Shown: one piece after another, positions 52,591 to 61,316 of the stretch
Layout of the letters: every line of letters starts with the position of its first letter
How positions within the stretch are numbered: position 1 is the stretch's first letter
Origin: Marinobacter salexigens
GTDB taxonomy: Bacteria; Pseudomonadota; Gammaproteobacteria; Pseudomonadales; Oleiphilaceae
DNA: 64,000 nt
Direction of reading: 5' to 3'
Assembly (NCBI RefSeq): GCF_002806945.1
Contig: NZ_NIHC01000004.1
Coordinates: forward strand, 1 to 64,000
Translations under genes and position numbers: made by a program
The notes under the pieces: generated by a model
Seen by the model: only the letters and a program-made list of their open reading frames with translations
Databases searched by the model: none
Told to the model about the DNA's origin: nothing

Positions 52591-53565
52591 ATGGAACCCA
52601 TCCGTCCAGATGACGATGAGCTCAGAGCCGAGCGGCCTATTGGTGCGCCGGAAAAGAAGACACCAGTTCAGAAGAAGCCGAAATCATCCGCCGAGGGTGA
52701 CGGTGGGAAGTCCAGGCCGCCGAAACCGGGAAAAGGCAACGGTAGTGGCAATGGTGGCGGTACTGGTCGGTCGGGGTTGGCTGTTTTGTGGTTGCTGGTG
52801 ATTGCGGTGGCTGTTGCTTCGGTGGCGGGGTGGTATTCCCAAAATCAGCGCCTTCAGATTCTGGAAGGGCAGTTGGAGGAGGCAGATTACTGGGCGCGGC
52901 AGAGTAAGTTGGCGTTGGCGCGTTTTGAAGGGGATCTTTCTGAGACGGGTGAGACTCTGCAGGAGCGTGGTGCTTCGTTGACTGGGCAGTTGGAGGCTCA
53001 GAAGAAGCAGCTGGATGTTGCAGATAGCGAGATTCGAAAGCTTTGGGTGGTCGCTAACGAGCGGAACAAGAATCGTCTGGAAGATCATCAGAAGCGGATT
53101 GCTGCTGCAGAAACAGGGCTCACGGAGAGTAAAAAAGCATTAACGGATATGGGGGCCACGGTTGAAAAGGTTCGAGCGTCGCTCAGTGTCGATGTGGCGG
53201 CATTGTCCAAACAAACGGAGACCTCTGTTGCTGCTCTTGAGACAGCCAACCGGCAGGCGACGGAGCAGTTGACTGTTTTGAGTAAGCAGCTGGCGGATGT
53301 TGATCAGGTGGTTGAGCGCCAAGTACGGCGCTTTGAGCAGGAGCAGAAGCTTGGGATCAGTGGTATAGAAGGGCGTTTGTCAGTTCTGGAAAAGAAGCTG
53401 GCGGGTCTTTCAGATAATGATACGGAACGTGCACTCAGGAGTGAGTTGGCCTCAATCAAGAGGGATGTGCAGGTAATTGATTCGTCCCGTGCCCAGCTTA
53501 CTTCAAGGCTTGTGCGGTTGTCGGATGAGGTTAACCAGCTGCGTAATCAGGTTCAGGGGCAGTAA
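52591..53565 (+). CDS. Membrane-anchored periplasmic coiled-coil protein of unknown function
   Basis: 324 residues from ATG 52591 with AGGAG five bases upstream. A charged, Pro/Gly/Lys-rich cytoplasmic tail (1-60, GNGSGNGGGTG linker) is followed by one membrane helix (62-82) and then about 240 residues of heptad-rich coiled coil (for example LEGQLEEADYWARQSKLALARFE; ALETANRQATEQLTVLSKQLADVD). The topology recalls envelope tethers and chemoreceptor-like rods, but no functional domain is visible. I do not recognise the family. Confidence 0.8.
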   Translation: MEPIRPDDDELRAERPIGAPEKKTPVQKKPKSSAEGDGGKSRPPKPGKGNGSGNGGGTGRSGLAVLWLLVIAVAVASVAGWYSQNQRLQILEGQLEEADYWARQSKLALARFEGDLSETGETLQERGASLTGQLEAQKKQLDVADSEIRKLWVVANERNKNRLEDHQKRIAAAETGLTESKKALTDMGATVEKVRASLSVDVAALSKQTETSVAALETANRQATEQLTVLSKQLADVDQVVERQVRRFEQEQKLGISGIEGRLSVLEKKLAGLSDNDTERALRSELASIKRDVQVIDSSRAQLTSRLVRLSDEVNQLRNQVQGQ

Positions 53566-53718
53566 TCGGTTTTTAGTTTGAGGGGAGGGCGTCACACCAT
53601 ATGAGGGCGCCCGGGTTTGTTACAGTTTGTTATCCATCTCTTGCGGTAGCTCTCATTTATCCCGCTTGGCAGTTGTTATGATCAGGCAACTCACCAAAGG
53701 ATGAAGAGATAACAAAAA

Positions 53719-54603
53719 ATGAAAGCCCCTGTGTCTTTTTCTGAGCCTGCTACCTTGCGTTCGCTTTGCTTCCGTGTGCTGTTGGTTGTATCGGTGTTGT
53801 CTGCATCGGGCTGCACGATTTATCAATCCATTGGCAAAAGTACCGGATCGTTTCTGCACCCGGTGTCTGGTCATGATTTTGTGCACATTGATAATGACCT
53901 TTGGGATCGCAAGCACGCGGTATTGTATTTTTACCGTACTCACTCGGAATGGGCAGCCGATGAAATTGAAGCGCCCAGTGTTTATGTTGATGACTCCCAT
54001 TATTTCAATATCCGGAATGATAGCTTTACCTGGTTGGTGGTTAGCCCCGGTGAGCGCCATATTGCCATGCGCAGGCCGCTACTGGGGCTTGAAGGGCTGA
54101 ATTCGTTCAGCCTTAGCCTGATTGCGGACGCCACGCTTACCGTTGAGCCAGGTGGTATTTACTATCTGCGGTACAACGAGCTGTCTGAGCCCGCGCAGGC
54201 TCACCCCGAGCTCGATCCTGAGCACCCACTGGCCCAAGGCGATCTGCAACTGGTGACCCGGGAATACGCTATGCAGGGGCAGGAGATAGTTTCGACCCAT
54301 TTCCTGAACAGTGATTTTCTGGCGCCCAATCATGCGGCGGTTTCGATTGTTGAATCCAATGAGGATGCGGACTACAAGCGGCGTATTGCGCTGTTGGAAG
54401 AAGAGCGTGAATTGGAAATGGAACGACTCGCCCGTGAGGGTCGGTATGAGCCGGCACCCTGGTACTGGCCTTTTGGTGGTGACCCAGAAGTTCCTTTGGA
54501 GGCAGACCAAAAAATCCAGCAGTTGGAGCAGGACTACGCCCAACTGGAGCTGGAGCGTGAGCGCCGTGAAGCTGAAAATTCCGATGGGTGGTGGTTTTTC
54601 TAG
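53719..54603 (+). CDS. DUF2846-type lipoprotein
   Basis: 294 residues. A lipoprotein signal ends in the lipobox LSASGC with Cys32 as lipidation site. The next about 160 residues fit DUF2846: AVLYFYRTHSEWAADEIEAPSVYVDD and later GGIYYLRYNE. A C-terminal charged helix rich in Glu and Arg (RRIALLEEERELEMERLAREG; LEQDYAQLELERERREAE) is unusual and may be a coiled coil. Location is probably the outer membrane. Function is unknown. Confidence 0.8.
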   Translation: MKAPVSFSEPATLRSLCFRVLLVVSVLSASGCTIYQSIGKSTGSFLHPVSGHDFVHIDNDLWDRKHAVLYFYRTHSEWAADEIEAPSVYVDDSHYFNIRNDSFTWLVVSPGERHIAMRRPLLGLEGLNSFSLSLIADATLTVEPGGIYYLRYNELSEPAQAHPELDPEHPLAQGDLQLVTREYAMQGQEIVSTHFLNSDFLAPNHAAVSIVESNEDADYKRRIALLEEERELEMERLAREGRYEPAPWYWPFGGDPEVPLEADQKIQQLEQDYAQLELERERREAENSDGWWFF

Positions 54604-54620
54604 GGTTTAAGGAAAAAGAT

Positions 54621-54648
54621 TTGACACCGCCGAACAAATGCTTAAAAT
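54621..54648 (+). promoter_or_regulatory. Strong sigma-70 promoter of the tRNA operon
   Basis: TTGACA at 54621-54626, a 16-base spacer and TAAAAT at 54643-54648, followed by a GC-rich discriminator (GCGCC) of the kind found at stringently controlled stable-RNA promoters. Confidence 0.85.
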
Positions 54649-54733
54649 GCGCCTCTCACTTGGTCGAGCAATGAAGTCTGTTTGCGGACAACATCAGCGA
54701 TTTCAAGTGAGTGCCTTTGAAAGGTGTCATAGT

Positions 54734-54809
54734 GGGTGGTTAGCTCAGCTGGGAGAGCATCGCCCTTACAAGGCGAGGGTCACTGGTTCGATCCCAGTAC
54801 CACCCACCA
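54734..54809 (+). tRNA. tRNA-Val (TAC)
   Basis: 76 bases including encoded CCA. The acceptor stem GGGTGGT/ACCACCC closes correctly. D-arm GCTCAGCTGGGAGAGC. The anticodon stem CGCCC..GGGCG-like pair encloses TTACAAG with anticodon TAC; T-arm GGTTCGATCC. It is identical to the copy at 54964. Confidence 0.96.
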
Positions 54810-54878
54810 CTTTCTTTCAAGGCAAGCATCGAACCCTTGAGTTTGGTGCAGGATTCAGGCTTAATGCCGAATCTATGC

Positions 54879-54955
54879 GGAGCGGTAGTTCAGTTGGTTA
54901 GAATACCGGCCTGTCACGCCGGGGGTCGCGGGTTCGAGTCCCGTCCGCTCCGCCA
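54879..54955 (+). tRNA. tRNA-Asp (GTC)
   Basis: 77 bases with encoded CCA. Acceptor GGAGCGG/CCGCTCC with discriminator G, anticodon loop CTGTCAC giving GTC, T-arm GGGTTCGAGTCCC. It lies between two tRNA-Val copies in one transcript. Confidence 0.96.
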
Positions 54956-54963
54956 CTCTTTCT

Positions 54964-55039
54964 GGGTGGTTAGCTCAGCTGGGAGAGCATCGCCCTTACA
55001 AGGCGAGGGTCACTGGTTCGATCCCAGTACCACCCACCA
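54964..55039 (+). tRNA. tRNA-Val (TAC), second copy
   Basis: 76 bases, identical to the tRNA-Val at 54734, eight bases after tRNA-Asp. Identical flanking copies around tRNA-Asp make the middle gene a candidate for recombinational loss or gain. Confidence 0.96.
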
Positions 55040-55046
55040 GATACTA

Positions 55047-55077
55047 AAAAGGGCAAGTCCGATGGACTTGCCCTTTT
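55047..55077. terminator. Bidirectional terminator between the tRNA operon and fabG4
   Basis: The 14-bp stem AAAAGGGCAAGTCC (55047-55060) pairs with 55064-55077 over a GAT loop, with a T-run on the plus strand and an A-run giving T's on the minus strand. Confidence 0.93.
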
Positions 55078-55079
55078 TT

Positions 55080-56486
55080 TTACTTCCCGATCAGCGATTG
55101 ACCGCATACGCGCACAACGTTGCCGTTAACACCGCCGGAGGCCGGGCTGCAGTACCATGCAATGGCTTCTGCTACGTCTATTGGCTGACCGCCCTGAGAA
55201 AGACTGTTCATGCGCCTACCTGCTTCACGCAGGGTTATTGGCATGGCTGCTGTCATCTGGGTCTCGATAAAACCAGGTGCGACAGCATTAACGGTGATGC
55301 CGTTCTTCACTTGTTTCGCCATAGCTTCCACATAACCGATCACGCCGGATTTCGCCGCAGAGTAGTTGGTTTGCCCGAAGTTGCCCGCAATGCCGCTGAT
55401 AGAAGAGATACAAACAATGCGCCCGCCTTCCCGCAGGAGCTCGCGGTTCATCAGTTCGTCGTTAATATGCTCTTCTGCAGTCAGGTTAACCGCGATGGTC
55501 ATGTCCCAGAAGTGCTCGGGCATGTTACCCAGTGTTTTGTCCCGGGTGATACCTGCGTTGTGAATCACCAGGTCGATACCGCCAAAGTGTTTTTCGGCAA
55601 AGTCCGCGATTTTTTTCGGTGCATCGGCAGCAGTAATGTCACAGGCCAGGGCTTTGCCTTTAATTGCACCGGTTACCTTTTCCAGATCCTCCATGGCAGG
55701 CTCAATATCCAGCCCGATTACCGTAGCGCCATCCCGCGACAAGGTTTCTGCAATGGAAGCCCCTATGCCACGTGATGCACCGGTTACCAAAGCCACCTTG
55801 CCGGCAAGAGGGGCAACCGGGTTGGTTGTTGGTGCCTTGGCAGCCTTGCCAATACGAACCACTTGGCCAGAAACATAAGCAGATCGAGCAGACAGGAAGA
55901 AGCGTAAGCTGGATTCCAATTGTTTTTCTGCATTGGGAGCCATCCAGAGCAGGTTTGCCGTGGCGCCTTTTTTGCCTACCTCTTTACCTACGCTTCGGGT
56001 GAACCCTTCCAAAGCCTGTTGCGCGGCTGCCTGAGGTGCTTTTCGACAGGTTGCGGGATTTTGCCCGACGATTACCACCCTGGCGTTTGTACCGAGTTTT
56101 TTAATGGTGGGGTGGAAAAAGTCATACAGGGCGCGAAGGTCATCCGGGCCTTTCAGGCCAGTGGCGTCGAAGACCAGAGCTGAGAGTTTTGCATCCGATG
56201 CTGATGCCAAATCCAGCGCCTGTGCTTTGTTTCCCGCCTTGGATGAGTCCTCCAGCGATGCTTTGCCGCTGGCATGGTGAAGCGTTGCGGCACTGGCACT
56301 CAGAACACCGCCAATGGTTGCTATGGCCTTGCCGCCGTTGCCAGCGCCAACCAATACGTCCCCTTCAATGAAAGGCTGGTCTGCACGTTTGAGGCGCTTC
56401 AGTGGAATCGGAGAAGGTAGCCCAAGGGTTTGTGCTGCGGTTTTGCCTACGGGTGTGTTCACGAGCTTTAGATAGATGTCAGACAT
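55080..56486 (-). CDS. fabG: High-molecular-weight 3-oxoacyl-ACP reductase (FabG4 type)
   Basis: 468 residues, about twice ordinary FabG. The N-terminal flavodoxin-like half (1-215) is followed by a complete SDR domain: KVALVTGASRGIGASIAETL, HNAGITRDKTL and ISSISGIAGNFGQTNYSAAKSG with the Ser-Tyr-Lys triad. This matches the FabG4 class known from mycobacteria and pseudomonads, which reduces long-chain 3-oxoacyl-CoA with NADH. It is divergent from a FadI-like thiolase, suggesting a shared role in acyl chain metabolism. Confidence 0.93.
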   Translation of the reverse strand: MSDIYLKLVNTPVGKTAAQTLGLPSPIPLKRLKRADQPFIEGDVLVGAGNGGKAIATIGGVLSASAATLHHASGKASLEDSSKAGNKAQALDLASASDAKLSALVFDATGLKGPDDLRALYDFFHPTIKKLGTNARVVIVGQNPATCRKAPQAAAQQALEGFTRSVGKEVGKKGATANLLWMAPNAEKQLESSLRFFLSARSAYVSGQVVRIGKAAKAPTTNPVAPLAGKVALVTGASRGIGASIAETLSRDGATVIGLDIEPAMEDLEKVTGAIKGKALACDITAADAPKKIADFAEKHFGGIDLVIHNAGITRDKTLGNMPEHFWDMTIAVNLTAEEHINDELMNRELLREGGRIVCISSISGIAGNFGQTNYSAAKSGVIGYVEAMAKQVKNGITVNAVAPGFIETQMTAAMPITLREAGRRMNSLSQGGQPIDVAEAIAWYCSPASGGVNGNVVRVCGQSLIGK

Positions 56487-56656
56487 TGCTTCGTCCTTGC
56501 GTTGCTATGATATGTGGAGCATGTTGGTTTACAGAGTAATGAATCTTCCAGCCATGTGATTGACTCAATGCTTGCAGGGCTTTGTCATGCATGCCAATGA
56601 GACGGAGGCGGTTAGCGTTAAACTGGCGTTCCTATACTGCCTTATCTTGAGTGTAG

Positions 56657-56763
56657 GGGCATGAAGAAGGGGCTTCCCAAAACACGCTGTGAATACATCC
56701 GTGTACGCTCGGCTCCGCCATCTATGGCTCCGCACGGTTTTGGGAAGCCCCTTCTTCATGCCC
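56657..56763. repeat. Long palindromic repeat, copy D (between fabG and the thiolase)
   Basis: Perfect 27-bp arms at 56657-56683 and 56737-56763 (GGGCATGAAGAAGGGGCTTC and on) enclose a 53-base centre nearly identical to that of copy B. It lies in the divergent promoter gap 56487-56800, 37 bases before the thiolase start; no gene is seen there. Confidence 0.95.
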
Positions 56764-56800
56764 TCATATTCTGGAACTAATTTAACGAAAGGATAGCATC

Positions 56801-58138
56801 ATGGCACAAGCCCAGAAGACCAATCAGAAGAAACCCTCAGCTGCAAAAGCCGCAGTAAAGGGCGCCAGTGGCGTTCGTCGCGTTGCAGTTCTCGGCGGCA
56901 ACCGGGTTCCTTTTGCGCGCTCCAATACGGCTTACAGCAAGATCAGCAACCAGGAACTGCTGACCTCTACCTTGCGTGGTCTGGTAGATCGTTTTGATCT
57001 TCAGGGCAAGCGCTTGGGTGAAGTGGTTGCAGGTGCCGTGATGAAGCATTCCCGAGACTTTAACCTGACCCGGGAGGCCGCACTGAGTTGCGGGCTTGCA
57101 CCGGAAACGCCGGCTTATGATATTCAGCAGGCCTGTGGCACAGGCTTGGAGTCGGCGATTCTTGTGGCCAACAAAATCGCTTTGGGTCAGATTGAGTGTG
57201 GTATTGCTGGCGGTACGGATACCACCTCGGATGCGCCTATTGGTGTGGGTGAGGGCCTGCGTGAAATTCTGCTGGACCTGAACCGCGCCAAGACCACCGG
57301 TGATCGGCTGAAGGTGCTGAGTCGCTTTCGTCCTGGCCACTTAAAACCGGAAACACCTCAGAATGGCGAGCCTCGTACCGGCATGTCTATGGGTGACCAT
57401 GCCCAGGTAACGGCCCATGAGTGGGCCATTCCGCGGGATGAACAAGACTTGCTGGCCTGGGAAAGCCATCAGAAGTTGAAGAAGGCTTATGAAGAAGGTT
57501 TTTTTGACGATTTGATGACACCACTGGCGGGGCTTGAAAGAGACAATATTCTGCGCCCGGACACCACGTTGGAAAAACTGGCCACGCTTAAGCCCGCGTT
57601 TGACCGCGAAAATGGCACCATGACGGCGGCCAATAGCACGGCGCTGACCGACGGTGCAGCTTGTGTGCTTCTGGCCAGCGAAGAATGGGCAAAAGCCAAC
57701 AATTACGAAGTAAAGGCCTGGCTGACCTTCTCGGAAGTCGCTGCCGTAGATTTCGTGGATAACAGGGAGGGCTTGCTGATGGCGCCAGCCTATGCCGTGC
57801 CCCGGCTTCTCGATAAGGCAGGCATCACGCTGCAGGATTTCGACTTCTACGAAATCCACGAAGCCTTTGCCGCTCAGGTGCTTTCAACGCTTAAAGCGTG
57901 GGAAGATCCTGCGTTTTGTAAAAACAAGTTAGGCCTCGACAAGCCTTTGGGTAGCATCGACCGCGCTAAGCTGAACGTGAAGGGCAGCAGCCTTGCGACT
58001 GGACACCCATTTGCTGCAACGGGTGGCCGTATTGTGGCAACACTGGCTAAATTACTGGAAGAAAAAGGCAGTGGCCGGGGCTTGATCTCAATCTGTGCTG
58101 CGGGTGGTCAGGGTGTAACGGCTATTCTCGAGCGATAA
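56801..58138 (+). CDS. Acetyl-CoA C-acyltransferase, FadI-like thiolase
   Basis: 445 residues. Nucleophile Cys112 is in QQACGTGLESAI. EIHEAFAAQVL and ATGHPFAATGGRI carry the catalytic His residues. The second catalytic Cys is in ISICAAGGQGVTA. Length and the N-terminal extension fit the FadI/acetyl-CoA acetyltransferase branch. It cleaves or forms 3-oxoacyl-CoA. No FadJ-type partner is adjacent; the divergent FabG4-type reductase is the likely functional neighbour. Confidence 0.92.
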   Translation: MAQAQKTNQKKPSAAKAAVKGASGVRRVAVLGGNRVPFARSNTAYSKISNQELLTSTLRGLVDRFDLQGKRLGEVVAGAVMKHSRDFNLTREAALSCGLAPETPAYDIQQACGTGLESAILVANKIALGQIECGIAGGTDTTSDAPIGVGEGLREILLDLNRAKTTGDRLKVLSRFRPGHLKPETPQNGEPRTGMSMGDHAQVTAHEWAIPRDEQDLLAWESHQKLKKAYEEGFFDDLMTPLAGLERDNILRPDTTLEKLATLKPAFDRENGTMTAANSTALTDGAACVLLASEEWAKANNYEVKAWLTFSEVAAVDFVDNREGLLMAPAYAVPRLLDKAGITLQDFDFYEIHEAFAAQVLSTLKAWEDPAFCKNKLGLDKPLGSIDRAKLNVKGSSLATGHPFAATGGRIVATLAKLLEEKGSGRGLISICAAGGQGVTAILER

Positions 58139-58162
58139 ATAGCTGAAAAGACAGAATAGTCT

Positions 58163-58191
58163 TTGACAGGCTCGGTTTAGCGGCGTAGTAT
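58163..58191 (+). promoter_or_regulatory. Sigma-70 promoter of tRNA-fMet
   Basis: TTGACA at 58163-58168, a 17-base spacer and TAGTAT at 58186-58191, then a GC-rich stretch. The transcript would start about 30 bases ahead of the tRNA. Confidence 0.85.
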
Positions 58192-58229
58192 GCGCGCCAC
58201 GGTGATCGAGAGACCACCCACCAGTTTGA

Positions 58230-58306
<77 letters not shown>

Positions 58307-58310
58307 TATT

Positions 58311-58346
58311 AAAAGGCAAATCAGTAACTTACTGGTTTGTCTTTTT
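58311..58346 (+). terminator. Terminator after tRNA-fMet
   Basis: AAAAGGCAAATCAGTAA pairs with TTACTGGTTTGTCTTTT (two wobble pairs), followed by further T's. Confidence 0.85.
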
Positions 58347-58373
58347 TCGTTTTAATGGTTCGAATTTTCCACC

Positions 58374-59576
58374 TCATGAATTGATTTCTTCAAGATTCAG
58401 CTTATTGGCTGTAATCCGTTCCGCCCCTGTGGCAGTAATCCGCACCGTTTCGCTAAAGCCGATGCCAAACTCTCCCGGTTTACGCAGGCAGATAGGCAAA
58501 TGAAACACCATGTTTTCTTCCAGAATGGATTCGTTGTCGGCGGCTATGAACATGGAGCCTGCCACCCAGGATGGTGGGAGTGCCGCGCCCACCGGATAAC
58601 CAAAAACGCCGGAGAAAAAAGCGCGATCGGCGATAGTTGCCAAGGCAGCTTCACCAGCGCGGGCTGCTGAGGCGAAGCTTGAGCCGGCTCGGGCAGCCAC
58701 CATTACGGCCTCGAGGACTGCAAGGCACACGCTGTGAAACTCGTGGATTTCTGGCGAGGCCTTGCCTGCTACAGCGGTGCGCATCAGGGGCGCGGTGTAG
58801 CGCTGCCGAACCGCACCAAACTCAGTGAATACCGCATCGCCACGCACTACCTTGTAACCTGCATGATTGGTGTGAATGATGCCGCTGCGGGCGCCGGTCG
58901 TCACGATCGGTTGCATACTCATGAATTCACTGCCAGCACCCAGCATGTAACTGGCACCGGCTTGGGCGATTTCATGGTCGGTTACGCCCGCCTGAATAAC
59001 GGCAGCGGCGGCATCAAGGCCGGCACAGGTAATGGCAGCGCTTTCTGAAAGATAAGCCATTTCAGCGGGGGATTTGATCAAGCGAACACGATCAACCAGT
59101 TGGCCGAAGTCATGAAAGCTGGCTGCGTTCAATTTACTTTTGAGTGTGGAAAGCAGGCCCGGGCGAAGGGAGCCGGCCCACGGGTTGAAACCGATTCGTG
59201 GGTTGTGACTACCTGCCGTGCTGCGCACTTGTGCGGCCAACTCGCTGGCTACCGCTTCAGGAGCTTGCCACGGATAGCCGATAACCTTGTCCACGCGGCT
59301 CAGATACACGGCGGGGCCGATTTCGATAGCGGGAACAAAAAGCACTGTTCGGCTTGCCGACACCAGCAGTACGCACTGAACCGATACCTCGAAGGTGTTG
59401 TATCCCGTCAGGTAGCACAGTTCACCGGCATCGGTCAGAAGCAGCAGGTCTAGCTCGGCATTCGCCATTTCCTGACGCACCAAGGCAAGCCGTGCTTCGT
59501 ATTCATCTGGCTCGAAAGCCAGTACCGGATCCGGAAACCGGCACTTCAACTTGTCGCGGTAGCTTAGGTAGTCCAT
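58374..59576 (-). CDS. M24-family peptidase-like protein (Xaa-Pro peptidase / ectoine hydrolase type)
   Basis: 400 residues. The creatinase N-terminal domain (LLLTDAGELCYLTGYNTFE) is followed by a pita-bread fold: MSMQPIVTTGARSGIIHTNH, GDAVFTEFGAVRQRYTAPLMRT and GYPVGAALPPSW. It ends with ENMVFHLPICL and GIGFSETVRIT. The substitution of several canonical M24 metal ligands (the FTEFGA block instead of DxGxxxxGYxxD) resembles ectoine hydrolase DoeA and related amidohydrolases. Neighbours give no doe/ect cluster, so the substrate is unresolved. Confidence 0.8.
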   Translation of the reverse strand: MDYLSYRDKLKCRFPDPVLAFEPDEYEARLALVRQEMANAELDLLLLTDAGELCYLTGYNTFEVSVQCVLLVSASRTVLFVPAIEIGPAVYLSRVDKVIGYPWQAPEAVASELAAQVRSTAGSHNPRIGFNPWAGSLRPGLLSTLKSKLNAASFHDFGQLVDRVRLIKSPAEMAYLSESAAITCAGLDAAAAVIQAGVTDHEIAQAGASYMLGAGSEFMSMQPIVTTGARSGIIHTNHAGYKVVRGDAVFTEFGAVRQRYTAPLMRTAVAGKASPEIHEFHSVCLAVLEAVMVAARAGSSFASAARAGEAALATIADRAFFSGVFGYPVGAALPPSWVAGSMFIAADNESILEENMVFHLPICLRKPGEFGIGFSETVRITATGAERITANKLNLEEINS

Positions 59577-59580
59577 AGGC

Positions 59581-59609
59581 GGTCAGCTTTTTATGGTTGT
59601 TAGCTGACC
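59581..59609. repeat. Inverted repeat upstream of the M24 gene
   Basis: GGTCAGCT (59581-59588) and AGCTGACC (59602-59609) are perfect 8-bp arms five bases upstream of the M24 gene start. It could be an operator. The rest of the 59577-59826 gap has no supported gene. Confidence 0.5.
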
Positions 59610-59826
59610 ATAGTACCAGCATGCGATATGGGCAATATCCTCTCATGGAGAAGATGCTCCACCCGGCAGAGCGCGGGTGGCAGATAGTAAGGCGTTGATG
59701 GGCCGGGCCGCGAAGCTGAATAGCGTTTTGGTGTTTTTTGTCAGAGTTGGTATCTTAGACCATGAGCGCAAACCGGCTATCTTGCAGCAACCATTGAAAC
59801 AAGCCGGGTCGCGCACAAGGAGCACT

Positions 59827-60045
59827 ATGAGTGATGCTGAGGTCAAAGAGTGGGAACGCCTTGCTTTTGTAGCAGGGCGGGATGGCGTGCCTGCTGCTTT
59901 GGCGTTTGCGCACCAAGGCTTCCGACAATATACCGCCGCTATTCGCGAGGCGGAATCGGGCGGAAACCAGTATGGGGCAGCCTACGCAGACAGTTTGAAC
60001 GCTTCGCTTGCCGTTTATCAGTCTTATATTTCAGATAATGAATAA
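59827..60045 (+). CDS. Small conserved-looking helical protein
   Basis: 72 residues from ATG 59827 with AAGGAG upstream; the frame is open further 5' but only this start has a ribosome-binding site. The sequence (EWERLAFVAGRDGVPAALAFAHQGFRQYTAAIRE, then YGAAYADSLNASLAVYQSYI) is fully helical, soluble, without cysteine. I do not recognise the family. It lies alone between two minus-strand genes. Confidence 0.65.
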   Translation: MSDAEVKEWERLAFVAGRDGVPAALAFAHQGFRQYTAAIREAESGGNQYGAAYADSLNASLAVYQSYISDNE

Positions 60046-60135
60046 GGCGCAAACCAGGCGGCAGCGTAACCCCTGAATAGCGCGACTTTTTTGCTTCTGA
60101 ATCCGGCTCCAGGTTGAGTGAGCAGGTCATGGGCT

Positions 60136-61143
60136 CTATGGAAGCTGCTCTCGCCAGCGTTTGACTTTGACCTGGCCTTTAATCGCTTCAATTATTTCAA
60201 CGATCAGCTTAATGAGCGCTTCGTTTCTTTCCTCAACGCTACCTGCCAGTTCAGGCCCTCGTATAAAGGCATTTACTATGTCCCCGATAAACGCATGGTT
60301 TGCAGATGATGCCAGGTCTTCCAGTATTTGCTGAATAACGTTGGCAACGATATCGCCCACAGCATCTTCGAGGGTTTCCTGAATGGTTGAGCCCACAATG
60401 GGTAAGTATTTCAGCCGGGACAGTTCCATATTTTGCTTCAGTGCATGGTCCACTCTGTCTTCAAGGTAACTTCTAAGTGCAGCCCGATTAGGCACGTAGC
60501 CTTCCTTTGCAGCTTGAGCAACCCGTTGGGATATCCACCCGGAAAGCATGTCTCGCCGCGGGTATAGAATGTCGTTCTGGACTTTGTCGAATAGCGGGGA
60601 GCCCAGTGTTATTTCATGCTGCACGCCACTCAGTACTTTGGCCACGATGCGGTCGGAAAGCTCTTCCATGAAGGCTTCATAGTAGAAGTTTACGAAGCGA
60701 TAAATCCCGGTATCGGTAATGTCGATTATTTTGTGTTGGTGCAGGCGGTGCAAAATGGAAATGACCCGCAAAATCCTCAGGAACCGCAAGCTCCCTACAG
60801 GAATACAGCCAACCAGATCATACCAGTGGATAAAGGGGTAAAAGTACCAGCGGTCGTATTCACTGGCCTTGATTGCATAGGCCCAGCGCACAAAAAACTC
60901 GCTGAGGAAGACCGCAACGAACATGGCATCGTACAAAATGAAATTTTCATGCATCGGGTGGTAGATCGCCTGAAGCCCCGGAAGGTGCTCTTTCAATGCA
61001 TTCTGGATGGCGATGAAGCTGTAGACAGAATCCCAGACGATGAATGCGAGGTTGACGATGATCAGGCCCAACATGAATAAATCGATAATCAACCAGATAA
61101 GCTGGTGGCTGGCCTTCAGGTTCTCGCGATTAACTTTCAGCAT
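60136..61143 (-). CDS. Voltage-sensor-like membrane protein without a pore (ion-transporter family)
   Basis: 335 residues from ATG 61143. Four membrane segments resemble S1-S4 of voltage-gated channels: S1 about 15-40, S2 about 67-90 with Glu82 and Arg86 (LSEFFVRW), S3 about 98-116 with Asp110, and S4 about 118-136 with Arg120, Arg123 and Arg126 spaced by three (RFLRILR). No S5-pore-S6 follows. The rest (140-335) is a soluble helical domain (EELSDRIVAKVLSG; YLEDRVDHALKQN). The combination suggests voltage or membrane-state sensing coupled to a cytosolic domain (inference). Confidence 0.75.
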   Translation of the reverse strand: MLKVNRENLKASHQLIWLIIDLFMLGLIIVNLAFIVWDSVYSFIAIQNALKEHLPGLQAIYHPMHENFILYDAMFVAVFLSEFFVRWAYAIKASEYDRWYFYPFIHWYDLVGCIPVGSLRFLRILRVISILHRLHQHKIIDITDTGIYRFVNFYYEAFMEELSDRIVAKVLSGVQHEITLGSPLFDKVQNDILYPRRDMLSGWISQRVAQAAKEGYVPNRAALRSYLEDRVDHALKQNMELSRLKYLPIVGSTIQETLEDAVGDIVANVIQQILEDLASSANHAFIGDIVNAFIRGPELAGSVEERNEALIKLIVEIIEAIKGQVKVKRWREQLP

Positions 61144-61316
61144 TCGCTGGTGTCCGCTCTCTGTGGTGTAATAACGTTGGCACGTATTTCGACAGGTTAG
61201 CGTATTTAAACCGGGCCGACGACTTGTCTGGGCGCGGATTAACTTGACCACCCGCGGCGAAACTCTCACGCTTGAGCGATAATCACTTCTGTTGCAACCA
61301 ACACTGAAAAAGCCGG

